Source of the DNA: Candidatus Segetimicrobium genomatis
GTDB taxonomy: Bacteria; Sysuimicrobiota; Sysuimicrobiia; Sysuimicrobiales; Segetimicrobiaceae
NCBI GenBank assembly: GCA_005882275.1
Contig: VBAK01000132.1
Span: 1-34,582 of the forward strand
Length of the DNA: 34,582 nucleotides
Reading direction: 5' to 3'
This document shows, piece by piece, positions 23,526 through 31,221 of the stretch (the stretch's first letter is position 1; each line of letters opens with the position of its first letter). A program made the translations under genes and the position numbers. Below the pieces are notes generated by a model. That model made no database searches. It had not been told where the DNA came from and was given only the letters and a program-made list of their open reading frames with translations.

Positions 23526-24997
23526 CACTCGCGAGCAGGGGCATCCGCCGCGCGATCGTCGTCGCACTGGCCGGCGTCCTCATCGCCGGGGGGGCGATCG
23601 CCGGCGCCCAGCACTTTACCCCCAAACGCAACGGGATCCGGTACATCACCCGACCCGCGGCCTACAGCGATATCTCCGCGACGGTGACCGAGACCGGCAC
23701 GGTGAATCCCGTGGACACCGTGCAGGTCGGCACTCAGGTGTCGGGCACGATCGCCACCCTCAACGTGGACTTCAACTCAAAGGTGACGAAAGGCGAGGTG
23801 ATGGCCACGCTCGACCCGACGGAGTTCCAGGCGGCCGAGCAGCAATCGAGCGCGAACCTCGCGGCGGCGCGGGCCAGTTATGCCGCCGCCCTGAGCGCCG
23901 TCACCCAGGACCAGGCGAGCCTGCGGAGCGCGCAGGCGAGCGTGACCAAGGCCCAGGCGCAGCTGGCGCTGGCGGAGTTGACCGTCAGGCGGGACGCGTC
24001 GCTGCTGCAGCAGGGATTCATTGCGCAGAGCCAGATGGACGCGGATCAAACCACCGTCAAGACCGCCACGGACGACACCCAGGTGGCCGAGGCCGCCGTG
24101 GCCGTCGCGCAGGCGCAGGTGAGGACCGCGCAGGCCCAGGCCGCCGCGGCGCAGCAGCAGGTCGCGTCCCAGGCCGCGGGGCTGCGGCAGGCCCAGTACA
24201 ATCTTGCCCGGACGGTGATCACGAGTCCCGTCAATGGGATCGTGATGGCCCGCAACGTCAGCGTCGGCCAGACCGTCGCGGCGTCCTTCCAGACGCCGAC
24301 GCTCTTCACGCTGGCCACGAATCTGACGGACATGCAGGTCGATACCTCGGTCGACGAGGCGGACGTCGGCAACGTCCGGGCGGGGGAGGCCGCGCAGATC
24401 TCCGTCACGGCGTTCCCGAACGTCGTCTTCTCCGGCACCGTGCAGCAAGTGCGGGTGAATCCCACGGTCGTACAAAACGTGGTCACCTACGATGCGGTGG
24501 TGATCGTTCACGACAGCTCGGGGCGGCTGTTCCCGGGGATGACCGGGCAGGTGACGATCGACGTGGCCACCCGGCAGCACGTCCTGGCGGTGCCCACGGC
24601 CGCCCTGCTGTTCCGGCCGCTGGCCCAACGGAGCGCGCCCTCCGCTCCCCCCGGGGGCGGGGGGGTGTTCGGCTTCGCCACCCCGTCGAACGGGACAGCC
24701 CCGGCGGCCCCGGTGGCCGGGGCTCCGGGATCCCGGGTCACCCTCTGGATTCTGCGCAGCGGGCAGCCGTCTCCGGTCTCCGTCCTCATCGGGATTTCGG
24801 ACAACCAGAACGTCGAGATCACCGGCGGGGACCTTCACGCGGGCGACCCCGTGGTCGTCGCGCAGGTCCGCGGCTCCGAGCGGGGCGGTTCAAGCGGCGG
24901 GGGGAGCTCGACTCCCGCCGGTGGGGCTCCGGGCGGGTCCCCCGGCGGCGCACTTGGTGGCGGCCCGGGCGGCGGGCGCGCGTCAGGAGGGCCCTAA
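23522..24997 (+). CDS. Periplasmic adaptor of a tripartite efflux pump, MacA-like
   Basis: This 491-residue membrane-fusion protein overlaps tolC by four bases (ATGA). One N-terminal helix (AIVVALAGVLIAGGAIAGA) anchors it. The split lipoyl domain appears as VQVGTQVSGTIATLNVDFNS and later VITSPVNGIVMARNVSVGQT, separated by a long alanine/glutamine-rich coiled-coil hairpin (about residues 90-235). A beta-barrel region follows (VDTSVDEADVGNVRAGEAAQ). The last 40 residues are almost only Gly, Ser, Pro and Ala, which is unusual for MacA. It links the ATPase/permease pair to the TolC-like channel. Confidence 0.92.
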   Translation: MTLASRGIRRAIVVALAGVLIAGGAIAGAQHFTPKRNGIRYITRPAAYSDISATVTETGTVNPVDTVQVGTQVSGTIATLNVDFNSKVTKGEVMATLDPTEFQAAEQQSSANLAAARASYAAALSAVTQDQASLRSAQASVTKAQAQLALAELTVRRDASLLQQGFIAQSQMDADQTTVKTATDDTQVAEAAVAVAQAQVRTAQAQAAAAQQQVASQAAGLRQAQYNLARTVITSPVNGIVMARNVSVGQTVAASFQTPTLFTLATNLTDMQVDTSVDEADVGNVRAGEAAQISVTAFPNVVFSGTVQQVRVNPTVVQNVVTYDAVVIVHDSSGRLFPGMTGQVTIDVATRQHVLAVPTAALLFRPLAQRSAPSAPPGGGGVFGFATPSNGTAPAAPVAGAPGSRVTLWILRSGQPSPVSVLIGISDNQNVEITGGDLHAGDPVVVAQVRGSERGGSSGGGSSTPAGGAPGGSPGGALGGGPGGGRASGGP

Positions 24998-25000
24998 GCC

Positions 25001-25789
25001 GTGACGGAGACCGCAGCGGCCCGGCAGCCCCCGGCGGCAGTGAACGGGTGGCTGATCGAGGTCCAGGATCTGACCAAGGTGTACGGGGAGGGGCCGGCGG
25101 CGGTGCACGCGCTCAGGGGCGTCAGCCTTCGCGTCCGCGCCGGCGAGTTCGTCGCGATCATGGGCCCGTCGGGCTCCGGGAAGTCCACGTTCATGCACCT
25201 GCTGGGATGCCTGGACCACCCGACGTCCGGCTCCTACCGGCTCGCCGGGGAGGAGGTGTCGCGCCTCTCCCGCGACCGGCTCGCGCTCGTGCGCAACGCC
25301 CGGATCGGGTTCGTGTTCCAGAGCTTCAACCTGCTCTCCCGGACGTCGGCGCTGGAGAATGTGGAACTGCCGATGCTGTACGCCGGCCTCCAGCGCGATG
25401 AGCGGGCGCGCCGCGCGCGCGTGATTCTCGAACAGGTGGGGCTCGGAGACCGCCTCACCCACAAGCCGAGCGAACTGTCCGGCGGCCAGCAGCAGCGGGT
25501 GGCCATCGCCCGGGCGCTCGCCAACGGGGCGCCCCTGCTCATGGCCGACGAGCCCACGGGGAACCTCGACAGCACGAGCAGCGCGGACATCATGGCGCTG
25601 TTTCGCCGGTTGAACAAGGAGCGCGGTATCACGGTCGTCCTCGTGACCCACGACATGCAGGTTGCCGCGTGGTCCAACCGCGTTGTGACGTTCAGGGACG
25701 GCCTGATCACGGACGACCGCCCCGTCGATGAGGTCATCCCGGCGTCCGTGCGGCAGAGCGCCGGCGCGCCTGCGGAGGTGCGGGCGTGA
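25001..25789 (+). CDS. ABC efflux ATP-binding protein, MacB/LolD-like
   Basis: This 262-residue ATPase starts at GTG 25001, after AGGAGGG near 24984. Walker A is GPSGSGKST (55-63), the Q-loop is VFQSFNLL, the signature is LSGGQ (159-163), and Walker B with D-loop is LLMADEPTGNLDS (from 179). The switch histidine is in VTHDM. LGCLDHPTSGSYRLAGEEVS is typical of MacB/LolD-type (MacB superfamily) ATPases. Unlike E. coli MacB, the ATPase is a separate chain from the permease, which begins at a GTGA overlapping this stop. Confidence 0.93.
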   Translation: MTETAAARQPPAAVNGWLIEVQDLTKVYGEGPAAVHALRGVSLRVRAGEFVAIMGPSGSGKSTFMHLLGCLDHPTSGSYRLAGEEVSRLSRDRLALVRNARIGFVFQSFNLLSRTSALENVELPMLYAGLQRDERARRARVILEQVGLGDRLTHKPSELSGGQQQRVAIARALANGAPLLMADEPTGNLDSTSSADIMALFRRLNKERGITVVLVTHDMQVAAWSNRVVTFRDGLITDDRPVDEVIPASVRQSAGAPAEVRA

Positions 25790-27003
25790 GTTTCACCGTG
25801 CTGCTGCGCGTGGCTCTGCAGGCCATCCGGCGTAACGCCACCCGGTCCATCTTGACGATGCTCGGCATCATCATCGGGGTCGGCGCCGTGATCACCTCGA
25901 TGGCGATCGGCTCCGGGGCGCAGGCCGCGGTTCTTGCGCAGATCGAGAGCCTCGGCGCCAACCTCGTCATCGTCATCCCGGGCGCCGTCAGCAGCGGCGG
26001 CGTGAGCCTCGGCACCGGAACTCGGACGTCGCTCAAGCTGGCGGACGCGGACGCGATCGCCCAGCAAGTCCCTGAGGTGGCCGCCGCCGCGCCGTCGTCG
26101 CAAACGAGCGCCCAGGCCGTCGCGGGCGGGACCAACTGGTTCACGACGATCGTCGGGTCCACGCCGTCGTGGCCGGCGGTCAATAACTGGAACGTGGCGC
26201 AGGGGCGGTTCTTCACGTCGAACGAGCAGTCGCAGCGGGCCAAGGTGGCGGTTCTCGGCAGCACCGTGGCGGCGAGCCTCTTCCCCGCCGGCGGCGCCGT
26301 CGGATCCGGCGTGGTGATCAAGAACGTGCCGTTCCGCGTCGTCGGCGTGCTCGACACAAAGGGGCAGACCTTCTTTGGACACGACCGCGACGACACGATC
26401 GTCGTGCCGATTTCGACACTCCTGGACCGGATCACCGGCAACTCGTGGGTGGGCAGCATCGCCATCTCCGCCACCGCGCCGGAAGCCGTGCCGGGGGTGA
26501 TCGACGCCGCGGAGCGGCTGCTGCGCCTCCGCCACCATCTCGCGCCGTATCAGCCGGACGATTTCTCCGTGCACAACATCTCGGACGTGCAGCAGGTGCG
26601 CCTGGCGACCTCGCAGACCCAGGCGCTGCTCCTCGCGGGCATCGCGGTCGTCTCGCTCGTCGTCGGCGGGATCGGCATCATGAACATCATGCTCGTCTCC
26701 GTGACCGAGCGGACGCGGGAGATCGGGCTCCGGATGGCCGTGGGGGCCCGGGGGCGGGACATCCTCCTCCAGTTCCTCGTGGAGGCGCTCACGCTGGCCT
26801 GCGCCGGCGGGGTGATCGGGATCGGGCTTGGATTCGGCACCGCTCGAGCGACATCGGCCCTCGGGCACTGGCCGGTGCTCATCTCGCCGTTCTCGATGAT
26901 CCTCGGGTTTACGTCCGCCGCGCTGGTCGGTGTGGTCTTCGGGTTCTATCCGGCGCAGCGGGCGGCGGCGCTGGATCCCATCGTGGCGCTTCGGTACGAG
27001 TAG
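25786..27003 (+). CDS. ABC efflux permease, MacB/FtsX-type
   Basis: This 405-residue protein starts at GTG 25786, overlapping the ATPase stop. ALQAIRRNATRSILTMLGII and its glycine-rich extension form the first membrane helix; a periplasmic MacB-type domain of about 220 residues follows. Three C-terminal helices contain GIGIMNIMLVSVTERTREIG and LRMAVGARGRDILLQFLVEA, the FtsX/MacB signature, ending PAQRAAALDPIVALRYE. This type uses ATP in a piston-like motion to push periplasmic substrates through TolC. Typical cargo includes macrolides, peptides and lipids; the local substrate is unknown. A broken copy of its 3' end lies at 31130-31221. Confidence 0.93.
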   Translation: MSFTVLLRVALQAIRRNATRSILTMLGIIIGVGAVITSMAIGSGAQAAVLAQIESLGANLVIVIPGAVSSGGVSLGTGTRTSLKLADADAIAQQVPEVAAAAPSSQTSAQAVAGGTNWFTTIVGSTPSWPAVNNWNVAQGRFFTSNEQSQRAKVAVLGSTVAASLFPAGGAVGSGVVIKNVPFRVVGVLDTKGQTFFGHDRDDTIVVPISTLLDRITGNSWVGSIAISATAPEAVPGVIDAAERLLRLRHHLAPYQPDDFSVHNISDVQQVRLATSQTQALLLAGIAVVSLVVGGIGIMNIMLVSVTERTREIGLRMAVGARGRDILLQFLVEALTLACAGGVIGIGLGFGTARATSALGHWPVLISPFSMILGFTSAALVGVVFGFYPAQRAAALDPIVALRYE

Positions 27004-27051
27004 TCCGGTACGCCCCCACCCCACCTTAGGGTGTTTCCCGGATTGGATGTA

Positions 27052-27079
27052 TTGTTCTTTGGCGTATGCTTTGTATACA
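27052..27079 (+). promoter_or_regulatory. Weak candidate promoter upstream of the acidic peptide and sensor genes
   Basis: The 27032-27086 stretch is clearly richer in A+T than its surroundings. TTGTTC (27052-27057) and TATACA (27074-27079) are separated by 16 bases and could be -35 and -10. TGTATACA (27072-27079) is also a perfect palindrome and could be an operator. The match to consensus is modest. Confidence 0.3.
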
Positions 27080-27199
27080 CTTGACAGCGCGCTACCATCA
27101 GGGCAGGAGGCCGTAGCAACGCCTTTTTCGCCGTCCGGAGGGCGTCGTCCCGGCAACGGCGGCGATCGCTAGGGCTGGTCTGGGGGGAGGGATGGGCCG

Positions 27200-27367
27200 A
27201 TGAAGCGGTGGGTCGTCATTTTGGTCCTGAGCGTGTTTCTGATTGGCCGTGCCCTGACGGGTGTGGAGGCAATGGGAGCCGAGTCCGGGGACGTGCACAA
27301 TGAAGGGGATCAGGGCAACGACAACGGCGACTACGGGCCGCACGACCTCGAGCGTCTCGCCTTTTGA
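27200..27367 (+). CDS. Small secreted acidic peptide (55 residues), unknown function
   Basis: ATG 27200 is preceded by GGGGGGAGGGA at good spacing. The product starts MKRWVVILVLSVFLIG and has a likely cleavage site after VEA (residue 24), leaving a mature peptide of 31 residues. That part has eight acidic residues, one arginine and two histidines, and contains GDQGNDNGDYGPHD, an aspartate/asparagine/glycine pattern like calcium- or metal-binding loops. The sensor kinase gene starts 31 bases downstream, so the peptide could be its ligand or partner; this is inference. I recognise no family. Ribosome-binding site, signal peptide and cleavage site together argue that it is real. Confidence 0.6.
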   Translation: MKRWVVILVLSVFLIGRALTGVEAMGAESGDVHNEGDQGNDNGDYGPHDLERLAF

Positions 27368-27398
27368 TCGCCGCTGACCCGAGCGTTCTTCCAGCGCC

Positions 27399-29528
27399 AT
27401 GACGACAGTGCGGCGGGCGCGGTCACGCGGCTGGGCGGGGTTGTTCACCGGCGCGAACTTCGCGAGCCGCAGCTTCGAACTGGCGGTGACACTGGGCGCG
27501 GCCGGGGCCGTCGCCTTGGTGCTCGCGTTCCCCCAGAAGACCGCACCGACACCGCTCGCGACCTGGCCACTCGGCGCCGTGATGGCGGTCGCCGCCATCC
27601 CCGCGATCGCGCTTGCCGGTGCTTTCCCGCTCTCCGTCGGACAGAAGATGTATCTCAACCTTGGGAGCGCCGTTGCGTTTGGGCTGCTCCTCATCCTGCC
27701 GCCGCCGCAGGGGCTGGCGATCGCCTTTGCGGGCATGCTCGCCGGTCAGCTCGTGCGGCGATCTCGCGGGTATCGCCTGACGCTCCCCACGATCGTCTTC
27801 AACCAGGCGCAGTATCTCGCGACCTGGGCCCTGGTGGTGCTGACGAACGCCCGCATCCGCGCGGAGGCGCCGGCGCGGTGGCCCGATGGCGCGTGGCTGG
27901 CGACGGTCGGCGCGGGAGTCGTCTACCTGGTCGTCAATTCCTGGCTCGTCAGCACCCACAACGCGCTGCGCAGACGTGGCGCTGCCTGGGACCTGTGGGT
28001 GCGGTTCATCGGCGAGGCGGGCCCCGGCTACGCGGTGGCCCTGGCCATCGGCGCGGGGATCGCGATCGTTGCGGGTCGCTCCCCAGCGCTCGTCCTGCCG
28101 ATCATCGCGGCCGTCGCGGTCGCGCACTGGGCCGCCGCCCGGCCGAGTCGCGGATACCTCAGGCAGATCGCCCCCTTTCTTGCGGCGCTGGTGGAGGCCG
28201 CGGAGCGACGCTCGTTCGAGACCGTGGAGCACTCCGAGCGCGTCTCATGGTGGGCCGAGCGCCTGGCCCGGCGCTTCGGGGTCCCCGAGAGCGAGGCCGA
28301 CGCCATCGCTGTGGCCGCGAAGCTGCATGACCTCGGCAAGATCGCCCTGGGGGTGCCGATCGGTGAAGATGGAGGCGATGGCGCCGATTCCACCCAGGCC
28401 CACCCGGCCATCGCCGGCGAACTGCTCGGGCGTGTTCCTGGTCTTGAGGGGGCGGTGCGCTATCTCCGAGCGCAGGCGGAATGGTACGACGGCAGCGGAT
28501 CCCCCGATCACCTGGCGGGAGAGACCATCCCTCTCGCCTCGCGGATCATCGCCGTTGCGGACGCGTACGACCTGGCGCTCGAACACGGTCCCGGCGCTCT
28601 TGCCGACGGCCACGAGCAGGCGCTCGCACGGATCCGCGGTCGCGCCGGAACGCAGTTTGACCCCGGGGTCGTTGCGGCGATGGAGGCGCTGGTGAGGACT
28701 GACGTCTCCCGAGAAAGCTCGATGGGGACACCCGGCTACGTGGGCGGACTTCTCCTCGCGGCCGCGGGCGCGCGGGACGGGTTGATGGCCGCCACCGCGG
28801 GCCGCACCTGGATCGACCGCATCCTCAGACTCGAGGCGCTTCACCGGGTTCAACCCCATGCCGCCTCCCAGGTCATCGCCCCTGCGGCAGGCGGCGTCCC
28901 ATCTTCCGTCTCTTCCATGTTGATCATCGATCAGCAGGAGAAAGAGCGCGTGAGGATCGCACGCGAGCTGCACGACGAGGTCGGCGGAACCCTGACCTGG
29001 CTCCGGTGCACCCTCCGGACGCTCCCGGACCTGCCGGCGGTGCGCGAAGCGAAGGCGAGCATCGACGCCCTGACCACGCAGATTCGCAACATCTCGGTCG
29101 ACCTCCGGCCCGCGGCCCTCGACGACCTGGGTCTCGCGGCCGCGCTTGTGCGCCATACGCAGCGCTACACGTCTCTGACGGGCATCCGGGTCGACCTGAC
29201 CCACTCCGGCCTCGACCGGCGCCTGCCGAGCCAGGTCGAAACGGCGGCGTTCCGGATCATCCAGGAGGCGCTGACCAACGTCGCCAGGCACGCGCGGGTC
29301 ACCGAAGTGGCCGTGCGCGTCCGGGGGGGGGCCCGGATGTTGAGCGTGCTGGTCGAGGATCGGGGGACGGGCTTCGACCCCCGCAAGGTGCGGGGCGCCG
29401 GCAGCTCGAGCGGCCTCGCCGGGATGCGGGAGCGGGCACTCCTGCTCGGCGGATCGTTTACGGTCGCGTCAAGCCCGGGGACCGGCACTCGGATTGAGGC
29501 ACACCTTCCCGTGGGCGTGTCGGCATGA
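27399..29528 (+). CDS. Membrane sensor protein: HD-GYP-like domain fused to a NarL-type histidine kinase
   Basis: This is a 709-residue fusion. Residues 25-245 hold about seven or eight hydrophobic segments. Residues 265-435 form an HD-GYP-like domain: H278, HDLGK (310-314), H335 and the ADAYD aspartate D388 are kept. The usual HHE...DGxGYP reads QAE...DGSGSP (359-369), losing two metal-binding histidines and the tyrosine. Residues 512-709 are a HisKA_3/HATPase kinase with H525 (ELHDEVGG), LRPAALDDLGL, IIQEALTNVARHA and GLAGMRERALLLGG. It probably phosphorylates the regulator whose gene overlaps its stop by four bases. The HD-GYP part may bind rather than cleave cyclic di-GMP. No strong ribosome-binding site precedes ATG 27399. 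Confidence 0.88.
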   Translation: MTTVRRARSRGWAGLFTGANFASRSFELAVTLGAAGAVALVLAFPQKTAPTPLATWPLGAVMAVAAIPAIALAGAFPLSVGQKMYLNLGSAVAFGLLLILPPPQGLAIAFAGMLAGQLVRRSRGYRLTLPTIVFNQAQYLATWALVVLTNARIRAEAPARWPDGAWLATVGAGVVYLVVNSWLVSTHNALRRRGAAWDLWVRFIGEAGPGYAVALAIGAGIAIVAGRSPALVLPIIAAVAVAHWAAARPSRGYLRQIAPFLAALVEAAERRSFETVEHSERVSWWAERLARRFGVPESEADAIAVAAKLHDLGKIALGVPIGEDGGDGADSTQAHPAIAGELLGRVPGLEGAVRYLRAQAEWYDGSGSPDHLAGETIPLASRIIAVADAYDLALEHGPGALADGHEQALARIRGRAGTQFDPGVVAAMEALVRTDVSRESSMGTPGYVGGLLLAAAGARDGLMAATAGRTWIDRILRLEALHRVQPHAASQVIAPAAGGVPSSVSSMLIIDQQEKERVRIARELHDEVGGTLTWLRCTLRTLPDLPAVREAKASIDALTTQIRNISVDLRPAALDDLGLAAALVRHTQRYTSLTGIRVDLTHSGLDRRLPSQVETAAFRIIQEALTNVARHARVTEVAVRVRGGARMLSVLVEDRGTGFDPRKVRGAGSSSGLAGMRERALLLGGSFTVASSPGTGTRIEAHLPVGVSA

Positions 29529-30202
29529 ATACGATCGGCGCTACCCTGAAGACCTCGACGATCATTCTGGCCGACGATCACCCGCTCGTCCGGCGGGGCG
29601 TGCGCTCCCTCTTTCAGCCCCTTCCCGAGTTCTCGATCGTCGCCGAAGCCGAGGACGGGTTCGCCGCGGTGGCGCTGGTTGAGCGCTGGTCACCCGACGT
29701 GCTCATCGTGGACATCACGATGCCCGGGCTCGACGGCATGGAGGTCACCCGGCAGGCCGCGCAGCGATGTCCCGGGATCCGGTCCGTGATCCTGTCGATG
29801 CACGAGGATGAGGCCCACGTGTTCGAGGCGCTTCGCGCGGGGGCCACGGCGTATGTGCTGAAGCGGGCGGTGGCGGACGATCTCGTAGAGGCGGTTCGCG
29901 CGGCACTTGAGGGCCGGCGCTACCTCAGCCCGCCGCTTTCCGCGCGCGCCCTTGAGGACTACGCGGCCGGGGTCGGCGCCCGGTCCGGCCAGCCGCTGGA
30001 CGCGTACGGCGGGCTCACGCCGCGTCAGCGCGAAGTCCTGCACCTTGCTGCCAAGGGGATGACGTATGCCGAGATGGCCGCCCAGTTGGGCGTCAGCCCG
30101 CATACTGTGGAGGCCCACCTGAGCAACCTCATGCGCAAGCTGGGTTTTCACAGCACCAGAGAGATTATCCGGTACGCTCTCAAGCGGGGCCTCTCCGACT
30201 AA
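29525..30202 (+). CDS. NarL/FixJ-family response regulator
   Basis: This 225-residue protein begins at ATGA overlapping the sensor kinase stop. The receiver has DDHP (17-20), phospho-acceptor D63 (LIVDITMPGLDGMEV) and a conserved lysine in YVLKRAV. The LuxR-type helix-turn-helix is GGLTPRQREVLHLAAKGMTY, then MAAQLGVSPHTVEAHLSNLM. The coupling makes it the cognate partner of the HD-GYP kinase. Targets cannot be assigned from the sequence. Confidence 0.95.
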   Translation: MNTIGATLKTSTIILADDHPLVRRGVRSLFQPLPEFSIVAEAEDGFAAVALVERWSPDVLIVDITMPGLDGMEVTRQAAQRCPGIRSVILSMHEDEAHVFEALRAGATAYVLKRAVADDLVEAVRAALEGRRYLSPPLSARALEDYAAGVGARSGQPLDAYGGLTPRQREVLHLAAKGMTYAEMAAQLGVSPHTVEAHLSNLMRKLGFHSTREIIRYALKRGLSD

Positions 30203-30220
30203 ACCCCAGTGGTGTAACCC

Positions 30221-30232
30221 GAACGCGCGTTC
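30221..30232. promoter_or_regulatory. 12-bp perfect palindrome between the two NarL-type regulator genes
   Basis: GAACGCGCGTTC is its own reverse complement and is followed by TTT, 18 bases after the first regulator's stop. It may be a weak terminator stem or a dimeric operator for the second regulator gene (start 30333). There is no further evidence for either. Confidence 0.3.
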
Positions 30233-30332
30233 TTTCCGGATTCCCGGGACGGTCCTCCCTGGAGTCCGGAATGGACTTGGCCCGCCGCATCGGCCATAGT
30301 AGTGGACACGTCATCACTTGGGCCACTCTCGC

Positions 30333-31097
30333 ATGCACAGCGAATTATCTGCTCCGGAGATCACGGGAAGCGAGACCCCCACAAACGGCTACACGAACGG
30401 CCACGCGAACGGCCACATAAACGGTCAGACAAACGGCCACCGCGTAAGAGTGCTCGTGGCCGACCCGCATCCGATCACGTTGTCGGGGCTGCAGCGCGTT
30501 CTGCGATCCGATCCAGAGCTCGAGCTGGTGGCGGCCTGCGGCACCGGCAAGGAAGCGCTGGAAGCGCTGGAACACTGCGCGTCCCTCCGTCCGTTGGTCC
30601 TGATCACCGATGTGATCCTGCCCGACATGTCTGGAGTCGAGCTCTGCCGGGTCATCAAGCGGAGCGCCCCGGACGCGGAAGTGCTCGTCCTCACCGCGTG
30701 CGATGACAACGCCAGCATCCTCGGAGCCGTCGGCGCCGGCGTGTCGGGATACGTGCTCAAGGACATCACGCCCGAAAATCTTCTGCGGGCCATCCACGCG
30801 GTGCGGCGGGGGCAGACGCTGGTCCATCCCCGCATTGCGCGGCGCATGGCCGACCGGCTCACGCGCATCTCGAGCGATGGGAACGGCGGGCTGGTGGTCG
30901 GTGAGACGCTCACCGAACGGGAGGCCGAAATCCTCACTGAGGTCGCCAAGGGGTTGTCGAACAAGGAGATCGCGGACAAGCTCTACATTTCAGAGAGCAC
31001 GGTCAAGAGCCGGTTGAAGACCATCTTCAGCAAGCTCGACGTCCGTGCCCGCACCCAGGCTGCCGCGTACGCGATCCGCAGGGGGTACGTGCGGTAA
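30333..31097 (+). CDS. Second NarL/FixJ-family response regulator with repetitive N-terminal extension
   Basis: I use ATG 30333 (254 residues); a TTG at 30318 is possible, and neither has a strong ribosome-binding site. Residues 17-36 are five copies of a four-residue unit (TNGY, TNGH, ANGH, INGQ, TNGH), a flexible and potentially metal-binding extension ahead of the receiver. The receiver keeps phospho-acceptor D93 (LITDVILPDMSG) and K143, but the usual acidic pair is ADPHP (43-47), with one acid replaced by proline. The LuxR-type helix-turn-helix spans 192-254. It lies 130 bases after the first regulator and may share its kinase, answer another, or act without phosphorylation. Confidence 0.9.
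   Translation: MHSELSAPEITGSETPTNGYTNGHANGHINGQTNGHRVRVLVADPHPITLSGLQRVLRSDPELELVAACGTGKEALEALEHCASLRPLVLITDVILPDMSGVELCRVIKRSAPDAEVLVLTACDDNASILGAVGAGVSGYVLKDITPENLLRAIHAVRRGQTLVHPRIARRMADRLTRISSDGNGGLVVGETLTEREAEILTEVAKGLSNKEIADKLYISESTVKSRLKTIFSKLDVRARTQAAAYAIRRGYVR
30381..30440 (+). repeat. Five in-frame 12-bp tandem repeats in the regulator's 5' coding region
   Basis: Five 12-base units, starting at 30381, 30393, 30405, 30417 and 30429, follow the pattern ACGAACGGCCAC with a few substitutions. Each encodes a four-residue unit of the TNGH type. Multiples of 12 preserve the frame, so copy number could vary without breaking the gene. Confidence 0.85.
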
Positions 31098-31129
31098 TCC
31101 CCCCGCCGGGGGCGTCTGGCGCGGGCGTC

Positions 31130-31221
31130 CGATGATCCTTGGGCTTACGTCCGCCGCGCCGGCCGGCGTGATCTTCGGGTTCTCCCCGGCGCAGCGGGCC
31201 GCGGCGCTGCGGTACGAGTAG
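31130..31221 (+). pseudogene. Relic of the 3' end of a MacB/FtsX-type permease gene
   Basis: Reading from 31132 gives MILGLTSAAPAGVIFGFSPA followed by QRAAALRYE and a TAG (31219-31221). This matches the last 35 residues of the intact permease, MILGFTSAALVGVVFGFYPA then QRAAALDPIVALRYE, ending at 27003. Six codons (DPIVAL) are missing, apparently between two GGCGCT copies. No start, upstream domain or ribosome-binding site exists. It is the stub of a second, related permease gene, and the class V aminotransferase on the opposite strand now terminates inside it. Confidence 0.8.

Noticed and set aside
23335-25401. 688-codon plus-strand frame overlapping the TolC, adaptor and ATPase genes
   Set aside because: It runs out of phase with three clear genes and has arginine/glycine-rich composition typical of a shifted frame in GC-rich DNA.
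30381-30440. Short direct repeats considered as a CRISPR array
   Set aside because: The 12-base units are contiguous, have no spacers and are in frame within a coding region.
31099-31112. C-run/GCC/G-run element after the second NarL-type regulator as a terminator
   Set aside because: The five-base stem has a three-base loop and no T-tract, and such runs are common in this sequence.
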